A stretch of 54,549 nucleotides of DNA from Saprospiraceae bacterium (GTDB lineage: Bacteria; Bacteroidota; Bacteroidia; Chitinophagales; Saprospiraceae), in assembly GCA_029263015.1 (NCBI GenBank), contig JAJCYI010000161.1:1-54549 (forward strand), read 5' to 3'. This document shows positions 37,018-45,400 of the stretch, one piece after another (positions within the stretch are counted from its first letter, which is position 1; each line of letters starts with the position of its first letter). Made by a program: the position numbers and the translations under genes. The notes under the pieces are model-generated. The model was not told where the DNA came from and searched no databases. It saw only the letters and a list, made by a program, of their open reading frames with translations.

Positions 37018-38388
37018 ATGGAAATTTTGGTTTTTTTATATACGGTGTTATCCATTTTTGCTGAACCTGCTGAAAAGGTTGCGGAACCTTCTATCCCTGC
37101 TATAAATCTAACTTATCAAGTGCAAACGGATTCGACAAATATGAAATGCTTGGAATGTCATGGCGACCTGATGCAGCATAAAGTGAAACATTTGTCAGCG
37201 GTGCTGGATTGCAAAAACTGCCATGAGCCTACGACTGCAAGCCATCCCGGGAATTCAGCTGGTTTTGCACTTAAAGACAAAGTCCCCCAATTGTGTTTCA
37301 CTTGCCACGCCCATATACCCAAGGGCAAGCATGTGCATCCACCTGTTCAGGAAGGCCGCTGCCTTGACTGTCATAACCCGCACAGCTCTCCCAATAAAAG
37401 GCTATGGCACACGCCAACTTCGGCGGAACTGTGCCTGACCTGCCATAAAGAAAAACTGAATCTGGAAAGTAAGAATATGCTTCACAAACCGGTGGAGCAA
37501 GGTCAGTGCCATGATTGCCACAATCCGCATTCTACCGATACCGAGAAGTTCTTGAAAAAAGACGTTCCCCGGCTTTGCATGAAATGCCATAAGGACAAGC
37601 GGAAGATGTTGAAAATGGATCATGTCCATCCGCCCTTTGCTACAGATTGTCGTATTTGCCACGATCCACATGGCTCAAAAGAAGCGAACCTCCGCAGAAT
37701 GGAGATCATTCCTTTGTGTACTATGTGCCATCCTTTGATAGGCATGAAGTTGAGAAAATCTTCTGTGGTACACCAAGCGGTAAATATCGAAAAGAATTGC
37801 GTCAACTGTCACTCGCCCCACGCATCTCCGCATGACAAACAATTGCTGGGTGAAGTAAAAGAGGTCTGCCTCAAATGCCACGACAAAACCATTGCCGGTG
37901 CAGCGAGGGAAATCCCAAGTATCGGTGATATGATTAAGGAGGGTAACCGGGTGCATCCCGCCATAGATTCCTTCGGCTGTGCGGCGTGCCACGACCCTCA
38001 TGGCGCAGATAAAGACCGCTTACTGCTTCAGGAATTTTCCATTCATGAATACGTGCCGGGCAAAAAGGAAAGCTTTGAGCTTTGTTTCAAATGCCATGAT
38101 GAGAAGCTCTTTGACGATCAGTTCACAACAACCGCCACCAATTTCAGGATAGGAGATAAGAATCTGCACTTTGTCCATGTCAACAGGGAGGAAAAAGGAA
38201 GGAACTGCAAGCTTTGTCACAACGTACACGGATCGCCCAATAATCACCTGATCCATGAAAAAAGCCAATTTGGAAGATGGGAAATGCCCTTAAACTACAA
38301 TCATCGGGAGGATGGTGGTTCCTGCCTGCCTGGTTGTCATGAACAGCGGAGTTATTCCCGGTCTCCACCCATAGATGCAGGGCAGTGA
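37018..38388 (+). CDS. Fifteen-haem doubled-CXXCH cytochrome c
   Basis: A 456-residue cytochrome with an N-terminal hydrophobic signal (residues 2-15). Fourteen CXXCH motifs are seen: CLECH, CKNCH, CFTCH, CLDCHNPH, CLTCH, CHDCHNPH, CMKCH, CRICHDPH, CTMCH, CVNCHSPH, CLKCH, CAACHDPH, CFKCH and CKLCHNVHGSPNNH. A terminal CLPGCH, a CX3CH variant 19 residues from the end, follows. That is about one haem per 30 residues, dense enough for a wire. It begins 10 bp after the barrel gene. By position it is the probable outer-face terminal cytochrome of the conduit. It is the second protein here with a CX3CH as its last haem site. Confidence 0.9.
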   Translation: MEILVFLYTVLSIFAEPAEKVAEPSIPAINLTYQVQTDSTNMKCLECHGDLMQHKVKHLSAVLDCKNCHEPTTASHPGNSAGFALKDKVPQLCFTCHAHIPKGKHVHPPVQEGRCLDCHNPHSSPNKRLWHTPTSAELCLTCHKEKLNLESKNMLHKPVEQGQCHDCHNPHSTDTEKFLKKDVPRLCMKCHKDKRKMLKMDHVHPPFATDCRICHDPHGSKEANLRRMEIIPLCTMCHPLIGMKLRKSSVVHQAVNIEKNCVNCHSPHASPHDKQLLGEVKEVCLKCHDKTIAGAAREIPSIGDMIKEGNRVHPAIDSFGCAACHDPHGADKDRLLLQEFSIHEYVPGKKESFELCFKCHDEKLFDDQFTTTATNFRIGDKNLHFVHVNREEKGRNCKLCHNVHGSPNNHLIHEKSQFGRWEMPLNYNHREDGGSCLPGCHEQRSYSRSPPIDAGQ

Positions 38389-38475
38389 ATTCTGACCGGT
38401 GTTGAAAGTTCAAATATTAGTGACTTGAACCATAAATCATTAATAATTTTTTTAACAATTTAAAACAACAATAAA

Positions 38476-38910
38476 ATGAAAAGGAAATTCAAAATCATCG
38501 TAATCCCCGCGCTCATGTTGATGGGATTATTCGCTTTCACCGATGGGGACTTTGTCACGACGAACCCCGCCGAGATTGCAGGAGAGCCATGGTTGGCACC
38601 ATCCGAAGCTAACGATATTCAAAATCCGTTAGAGATTGACGAGTACACGCTGGAGGACGGTATGGATATTTACTCCGTCAATTGCCTGTCCTGTCATGGG
38701 GAAAAAGGGGATGGAGATACGCCCATTGCTGCTGCGTTGGATCCCAAGCCCAAAAACTTTAAGGATCCCTCATTTATAGAGCAGTCAGATGGAGCTATTT
38801 ACTGGAAGATCACTACCGGAAGAGGGTTAATGGTATCCTTCAAGGACGTTTTAAGTGAAGAAGAAATCTGGTCAGCTGTTGTTTATATAAAATCATTGTC
38901 AAAAGGCTGA
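38476..38910 (+). CDS. Monohaem class I cytochrome c
   Basis: A 144-residue secreted cytochrome with a signal peptide (residues 1-24). One haem motif, CLSCHGEKGDGDTP, and a distal Met in GLMVSFKDVLSEEEIWSAVVYIKSL fit the cytochrome c class I fold seen in soluble or oxidase-linked carriers. It is 88 bp after the 15-haem gene and followed by a terminator at 38939, so it probably ends that operon. Likely role: a mobile periplasmic donor or acceptor linking the respiratory chain to the multihaem proteins. Confidence 0.9.
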   Translation: MKRKFKIIVIPALMLMGLFAFTDGDFVTTNPAEIAGEPWLAPSEANDIQNPLEIDEYTLEDGMDIYSVNCLSCHGEKGDGDTPIAAALDPKPKNFKDPSFIEQSDGAIYWKITTGRGLMVSFKDVLSEEEIWSAVVYIKSLSKG

Positions 38911-38938
38911 TAATTCAAAATCAGTCAACCTGCTAATT

Positions 38939-38979
38939 ACAGGCCCGTTTGGATAACATCTGGGCGGGTCTGTATTTTT
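38939..38979 (+). terminator. Terminator of the cytochrome operon
   Basis: A 9-bp stem ACAGGCCCG/CGGGTCTGT (one G-U pair) with a 17-nt loop, then ATTTTTT. It lies 29 bp after the monohaem cytochrome stop. Confidence 0.75.
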
Positions 38980-39083
38980 TAAATCAGGCTCGGGCGCAAA
39001 AGCCCATTTACAAGCCTCAAGGAGATCATGGTTACTGGATTTTTGATATGAACCAAATGTTTAACCACCTTCTATTTAATAGC

Positions 39084-39101
39084 CATGACATGTATGTCAT
39101 G
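39084..39101. promoter_or_regulatory. 18-bp dyad upstream of the cytochrome c synthase gene
   Basis: CATGACAT-GT-ATGTCATG, a perfect 8-bp-arm palindrome whose end is 17 bp before the ATG at 39119. The core TGACA-N4-TGTCA resembles Crp/Fnr-type half-site spacing. It could be an operator or a start-codon-proximal RNA hairpin. Confidence 0.45.
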
Positions 39102-39118
39102 AATAACCAAAATATATT

Positions 39119-42100
39119 ATGAGGTATCTAAGATTTTTGTTCTCAGGAGCCTTCATGGGCATTTTGCTCATTTTATTTGCTGCAGCGATTGGCTACGCTA
39201 CTTTTGTTGAAAATGATTATGATGCCGTAACGGCTAAAATGGTAGTGTACAATGCCAAGTGGTTTGAAGCATTGATGGGTTTGATGGTGGTTAATTTCGC
39301 TGGGATGATTTTTACATATAAGCTTTATGTATTAAAAAAATTAAACATTCTTATCATCCACCTTGCTTTTGTTTTTATTATCATAGGGGCTGCCATAACC
39401 CGTTATATTGGGCTTGAAGGCCAAATGCACATTCGGAACGGCCAGACTATTGACCAGTTTCTCTCGGCTGATGAATATTTGAAGGTTCGCTTGGAAAAGG
39501 ACGGTGCAATAAAAGAAATAGAAGGGAAAGTCATGTTCTCCTCTAAAAAGGAAAATCTTTATTCCGCTTCCGTAGATTTTGAAGGAAAGCCGTATCAGAT
39601 TTCGGTTCAAAAATATCTCCCTAATGCAGTACAGACTGTTGTACCTGTTAACATGGGTGTTCCTTATATTAAAATGGTAGTGGGTAGTCAAGCTGGCAGG
39701 CATGAGACCTACATCAAACACGGTGAACAAAGGGATTTGTACGGCACCATTTTCAGTTTTGGGGATACGGTCATTGCTGGTCAGGTCAATATCATATTGC
39801 AGGACAGCCAACTGTTTGTCAATGCCCCAGATACACTGACCACAAGCCCAATGGACGGAAGCCAAAAGCAGATTTTTGAGGCAAATAAAACAGTGCCTGT
39901 GAAACTTATGAATGTTCATTCGATGGGAAACAGCCCCTTTGTTATCACAGAATTTATCGAAAATGGTTTTATGAACTACACCCAGGCCACTGATGAAAAG
40001 CAGCAGGGAATACCCATCATCAAGATGGAAATCAATAACATGATCATGCGTATCCCGAAAGGGGTTGAAAAAACCCGCGATATTGAAGGCACGAAAGCCA
40101 CGGTGTACGTTGGCAGCAAATTACTTGATCTCCCTTTTGCCCTTCATTTGAACCAATTTGAAATGGAACGCTACCCCGGCTCTAACAGCCCCTCTTCCTA
40201 TGCCAGTCACGTTACTGTAGTGGATGATGAACTGCGGGAAACATTTGATTTCAAAATATTCATGAACAACATCCTCAATTACCGAGGGTACAGGTTCTTC
40301 CAATCATCGTATGACCAGGATGAGCAGGGTACTATACTTTCGGTCAACCATGACTTCTGGGGCACCTTGGTCACTTATTTTGGGTATGCACTTTTGTTCG
40401 GTAGTCTTATCGCTTCGTTTTTCACCCGGAACAATCGATTTGCATCACTTACCCAACAACTGAAGACGATCCACTTACAAAGGAAAAAAACAATGGCATC
40501 CATTGCCGTGCTGGGGCTGATTATAGCTTTTACAAATCAGGCCATTGGGAATAATATATTAGATGGATATATCGATAAGGTACATGCAGAATCATTTGGG
40601 ACATTGTTGACCCAAGACATTGAAGGTAGAATTGAACCAGTAAATACCGCAGCGGCAAAGGTGCTTATGAAAATTTACAAAAAAACAACATTCAATGGGT
40701 TGTCTGCAGATCAGATATTCTTGGGATTTGTATCAGACCCTGATAAATGGCGCTCCGAGCCAATCATAAAGGTAAGTGATCCCGCCTTGCGGAGTATTTT
40801 GGGCATGTTGGAAGACCATGCCCGGTTTTCAGATTTTATTGATAAAAACGGGAAGTATAAAATAATGGAATATGTAGATCTTGCCTATCAGAAAAAGCCG
40901 GCACTGCGCTCGACATTTGACAAAGAAATTATTAACGTGGACGAGCGGGCGAATGTAATGTACAAAGCGCTCAATGGCGATTTTATTAATATTTTCCCAC
41001 TTCAGAATGATCCAAATAATAAATGGATCACACCGCCTGAATTTCACAGGCTGTCCGGCCACGGTACTCCCGATGGTGATATGTTCGAGCATTATATGCT
41101 TGCATTAAATGATGCAAAAGTGACTGGGGATTATTCCGATGCTGCCTCACTTTTAGAAATAATAAGGAATTATCAGCAAGAAAACGGGAATGAGATCATC
41201 CCCTCGGAGACAAAAATTAAATTGGAACTATTTTATAACAAGGCGAATATATTCCAACGCCTTTTTCCATTTTACCTGACGGTCGGCCTTATTCTGGTAG
41301 TATTGTTTTTTCTCCAAATATTTAATGTTTCGCTGCAGTTTCGTTTGGTGGGGAAAGTTCTCGTTGCAATATTGTTGGCGGCATTTCTCTTCCACACCTA
41401 TGGACTGGGCCTACGTTGGTATCTGTCCGGCCACGCCCCCTGGAGCAATGGGTATGAATCAATGATCTACATTTCCTGGGCTACCATGCTCGCTGGGTTC
41501 TTGTTTATGAAACGGTCTCGGGTTACCCTTGCGATTACCTCTGTGCTAGCGGGGATTACTTTATTGACCGCTCATATGAGTTGGATGAACCCAGAGATCA
41601 CAAACCTTGTCCCGGTGCTGAAATCACACTGGCTGACCATCCATGTGGCCACTATTACTGGCAGTTACGGTTTTCTCGGACTGGGTTGCTTGATGGGGTT
41701 TCTGAACATGCTGCTGATGATTTTTCGGAACAAGCAAAACGAGCTTCAGGTCAACCTGATGTTGCATGAGCTAACGCTTATTGTTGAAATATCTCTGATT
41801 GTCGGATTGGTGTTGTTGATTATCGGCAATTTCCTTGGAGGGATATGGGCAAATGAATCATGGGGCAGATATTGGGGTTGGGATCCTAAAGAATCCTGGA
41901 CACTGGTTTCAGTAATTGTTTACTCTTTTGTACTGCATTTGAAATTGATACCCTCGCTTAGAAGTAACTTTTCCTTTAACCTGCTTGCAGTACTTAGCTT
42001 TGGGTGTGTCCTGATGACCTATTTCGGTGTGAACTATTACCTGACAGGTTTACACTCATATGCAAATGGAGACCCTGTTCCGATACCAACATTTGTGTAT

Positions 42101-42208
42101 TATACATTGGCCGTCATTGCATCGGTAGCTGTATTGGCGGGGTTAAAAGAGCATTCTCACCGGTCATTAAATGAGCAGACCTTACAGAAAAAGCCACTGA
42201 TAATATGA
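39119..42208 (+). CDS. ccsBA: Fused System II cytochrome c synthase (ResB-CcsA, CcsBA type)
   Basis: A 1029-residue membrane protein that attaches haem to CXXCH motifs outside the cytoplasmic membrane. The N-terminal part (about 1-450) is ResB/Ccs1-like: helices at 7-28, 48-66 and 75-93, a long periplasmic domain (FFQSSYDQDEQGT) and a fourth helix. The C-terminal part (about 715-1015) is CcsA-like with the haem-handling WWD motif WGRYWGWDPKESW and conserved His residues in flanking helices (ILLTAHMSW-like, LKSHWLTIHV). Such fusions are typical of Bacteroidota and epsilonproteobacteria. It stands directly after five cytochrome genes, behind a terminator and a dyad, so it may be separately regulated. 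It may be specialised for the dense multihaem substrates, including the CX3CH sites. Confidence 0.93.
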   Translation: MRYLRFLFSGAFMGILLILFAAAIGYATFVENDYDAVTAKMVVYNAKWFEALMGLMVVNFAGMIFTYKLYVLKKLNILIIHLAFVFIIIGAAITRYIGLEGQMHIRNGQTIDQFLSADEYLKVRLEKDGAIKEIEGKVMFSSKKENLYSASVDFEGKPYQISVQKYLPNAVQTVVPVNMGVPYIKMVVGSQAGRHETYIKHGEQRDLYGTIFSFGDTVIAGQVNIILQDSQLFVNAPDTLTTSPMDGSQKQIFEANKTVPVKLMNVHSMGNSPFVITEFIENGFMNYTQATDEKQQGIPIIKMEINNMIMRIPKGVEKTRDIEGTKATVYVGSKLLDLPFALHLNQFEMERYPGSNSPSSYASHVTVVDDELRETFDFKIFMNNILNYRGYRFFQSSYDQDEQGTILSVNHDFWGTLVTYFGYALLFGSLIASFFTRNNRFASLTQQLKTIHLQRKKTMASIAVLGLIIAFTNQAIGNNILDGYIDKVHAESFGTLLTQDIEGRIEPVNTAAAKVLMKIYKKTTFNGLSADQIFLGFVSDPDKWRSEPIIKVSDPALRSILGMLEDHARFSDFIDKNGKYKIMEYVDLAYQKKPALRSTFDKEIINVDERANVMYKALNGDFINIFPLQNDPNNKWITPPEFHRLSGHGTPDGDMFEHYMLALNDAKVTGDYSDAASLLEIIRNYQQENGNEIIPSETKIKLELFYNKANIFQRLFPFYLTVGLILVVLFFLQIFNVSLQFRLVGKVLVAILLAAFLFHTYGLGLRWYLSGHAPWSNGYESMIYISWATMLAGFLFMKRSRVTLAITSVLAGITLLTAHMSWMNPEITNLVPVLKSHWLTIHVATITGSYGFLGLGCLMGFLNMLLMIFRNKQNELQVNLMLHELTLIVEISLIVGLVLLIIGNFLGGIWANESWGRYWGWDPKESWTLVSVIVYSFVLHLKLIPSLRSNFSFNLLAVLSFGCVLMTYFGVNYYLTGLHSYANGDPVPIPTFVYYTLAVIASVAVLAGLKEHSHRSLNEQTLQKKPLII

Positions 42209-42276
42209 TTGGCCAAAAAAGAATAATAATCGGTATGCGCCAATAGGTGTAAATGATCACGAAAAGGATACCATCA

Positions 42277-42308
42277 GGGGCCCGCAGGTTCGAATCCTGC
42301 CACCCCGA
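42277..42308 (+). pseudogene. tRNA-Pro 3'-end remnant (candidate attachment repeat)
   Basis: Bases 42282-42309 are identical over 28 nt to 27189-27216, the 3' end of the intact tRNA-Pro (T-arm plus acceptor strand CACCCCGA). No matching 5' acceptor, D-arm or anticodon stem precedes it. The following terminator is also homologous. This is what an integration into the tRNA 3' end would leave at the far side. Confidence 0.8.
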
Positions 42309-42318
42309 CCTGATTATC

Positions 42319-42355
42319 AAGGAGTTACGAATGAAGTTTCGTAGCTCCTTTTTTT
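42319..42355 (+). terminator. Terminator copy behind the tRNA remnant
   Basis: A 13-bp stem AAGGAGTTACGAA/TTCGTAGCTCCTT (one G-T pair), then seven Ts. It is homologous to the tRNA-Pro terminator at 27226, with most stem changes keeping pairing. It may now serve ccsBA. Confidence 0.8.
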
Positions 42356-42441
42356 ATTGTCCGACTGCTTGTTCTGATAGATTCCCCGACCCACAAATAG
42401 AAACCAACTCCCAAATTCCGTCAACCCCATTTCACCCTACA

Positions 42442-45400
42442 CTATTTCATCAACTGTACATCCCCCTTCACCATTTCTGTGCTGCCGTCCACAAATTCCA
42501 GCACGGCAAAGTAGGCAAAGACAGCAGGGTTCATTGGCTTGCCACGGTAAGAACCGTCCCAGCCAAAAGAGAGATCATTGGGCGGCAGGTTGAAGTAGGA
42601 AAAAACAGGATCGCCCCAACGGTCGAAAATGTGGAACTCCAAGATTCGGACGAGGTGCGGCCCACCAAAAATCGTGAAATGGTCGTTGATGCCGTCGAAG
42701 TTTGGACTGAAAGCATTGGGGATGTAGTATCGGAAGTCTTTATTTACCACGACCTGAATTGCATCGCTGGCCATGCAGCCCAATGTGTCAATGACAGTGA
42801 CGGTATAAGTGCTGGTAGCAATAGGGCCCACGGTCACATTGGGGCAACCCGGACAGTCAACTCCTTCCCAGTAGATCGAATCGAGCAGGGAGAACGGCAC
42901 GTTTGTGAGAAGTTGGAACGTAAGGGAATCGCCATACTGTATGCTCGCATCCTGCCCTAGCGAAGCTGTCAGTTCAGTATATGGATTGATGAAAATATAC
43001 GATGACGCGGTACAACCATTAGCATCTTCCACTTCTATCAGATTATTTCCAGAAGTTAATCCTTCAAATACGGGATTACCCTGCCAGTCATTTCCGTTCA
43101 GTGAATATCGGTATGGCTCGCTCCCGCCTTCCACCTGGCCGATGGCGATGGCTCCCAGCCCGTCGGTGAAGCAGTCCGGGTGAGCCACCGACAGGTTGAA
43201 CTGAATGCTGTCTGGGCTTTCCAGCAAGACAGAATCAATCGCCAGACAGCCCTCTGCGCCCGTTACAGTAACGGAATGCCAGCCTTCACCCAGGTCATCG
43301 GCTTGTGCGTTTTGACTGCCGTTCGACCAACTATACGAATATTGTGGAAGCCCTCCGCTCAGTACTGTCACAGAAGCTGCCCCATCGGCAGAACCATGGC
43401 ACGATATGCCATAACCATTAAAATCGGAGCTTAATTGGAGGTCAATCTGTAAAGGGTTGGGTTGAAATATAACAGCACTCAAAGTGGTCATCAGACCATT
43501 GGGATCTAATATCTCGAAGGTATATGTTCCCGGCAGCAAACCACTGACTTCCTGTGGTAATCCACTTTGATTAATGATCCCCGAACCTGTATTTCCATTT
43601 TGATCCGTCCAGGTGTAGTCATAAGGTGGCATGCCATCGAGAAAAGTCAACCAAAGATTGCCTGCTGTTTCCTGACATCCGATCGTATCTCCCTGAATCA
43701 GCGCATTCAACTGGCATTGGGCGGCAGGGAGCAAATTGGTTTGCTCGAAAACGATGCTATCGCAGCCGTATTGATTATTAAGCATTGTAAAGACAAGTCC
43801 TGTGTCTGCGGGCAAGCAGCTTCCAAAAAAGAGCCAGGTGGTGTCAATTGGCAATTGTGCAGTATTTGTTATGACGAGACTGTCGCAGCCAAAAACATTG
43901 GTCATAATTATTTCAGTGGTGCCCACCTGATTGGGATTACAACTAAAAGCCTGCAAGACTGTCGTATCGGAAGGCAACAAAGTGGTAGTTGTAATTACAA
44001 GGCTGTCACAGCCAGACATGTTTTGCTGGGCAACCTCCTCTACTCCAGCTTCGGCGGGATCACAGGTTTCGGCAATTAGCAGGGTTGTATCTGGCGGACT
44101 AAATATTGTTGTGGTAATGATCAGACTATCGCAGCCATATTGGTTGAGAAGTATCTCCTCGCTTTGCCCTGCCTGGTCAATATCACATGAAATGGCCTGC
44201 AGGTTAGTAGTATCTGATGGCAATAAGGATATCGTCGTGACCAGCAGGCTATCGCAGCCATATTGATTGACGAGCAATTCTTCCGAGATGCCAATGTTTG
44301 CCGGATCGCAGGTTTGGGCAAAGACTAGTACGGTATCGGATGGCAAGAGGGTAGTTGTTATAGTCACGACACTGTCGCAACCATCCGAACTCATTAGTAT
44401 TTCCACAAACACGCCCGCTTCGACAGGAGAACAAGTGGTATTTCCAACCTGGGTGGAATCGGCCTGAGCGAAGCTAGTGGTGATAACCAGAAGGCTATCG
44501 CAACCGAACTGATTCGTCAGCAGCACCTCTTCTGTGCCAGCCTGGTTTAGATCGCAGCTAGTTTGAAAAAGGGCCGTTGTGTCTGAAGATAGCAGGCCAA
44601 TGGTGGTAATGAGAATGCTATCACAACCAAAACTATTTGACAAAACTTCCTCAAAAACCCCCACTTCTACTGGGTTACAGCTTTCTGAAAAGATTAGTGT
44701 GGTATCAGGCGGAATAAAGGTCGTATTGGTGATAATTAAGCTGTCGCAGCCCTCCTGATTTGACAACAATTCTTCGCTTTGTCCCCCTTGGTTAATATCG
44801 CAGGTAGAATCCTCTAGGTAGGTGGTATCGGATAGCAAAAGGTCAACCATAGTTATAACGAGGCTATCACAACCATCACTTCCAGTGTACAAATCTTCGA
44901 ACACACCTACCGCTAACAGATCACAGGAGTTATCGAAAAGGTAGGTCGTGTCAACCAAAATAAATTCGGTAGTGGTGATCACCAGACTATCGCAGCCAAA
45001 ACTATTTGTAAAAACCTCTTCTGTGACGCCGGTATTAGCTGGGTCACAACTTTGTTCAAAAACATTAACGGTATCGACAGGAAGTAGGGCGGTAGTGGTT
45101 GTCACCAAGCTATCGCAACCGGATTGATTTGTCAGCAATTGCACCACGGTTCCTGTATCCTGAGGAAAACAACTGTACTCTTGGAAGAACAGGCTATCCG
45201 AAGGCAGGAGCGTCACAGTCTCGATCTCCACGCTGTCACAGCCAAACTGATTGGTAAAAGTCAGGGAAAAGATACCGGTATCCTGTGGATTACAAGATTG
45301 GTTAAATAGTAATACAGAATCCGACTCACTGAAACTGACTGTCAAGATTTCTATACTGTCACAGCCATATTGGTTAACGAATTCTTGGACAAATATTCCT

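Noticed and set aside
27217-42276. Integrase, relaxase or transposase inside the candidate island
   Set aside because: I looked through every frame in this block and none resembles a recombinase, so self-mobility is not claimed.
42114-42320. 68-codon minus-strand frame (GWQDSNLRAPDG-type)
   Set aside because: Such peptides are the classic antisense translation of tRNA 3' ends, not proteins.
42253-42960. 235-codon plus-strand open frame across the tRNA remnant
   Set aside because: It starts inside the tRNA-Pro remnant and then runs antisense to the surface-protein gene; a known type of false ORF.
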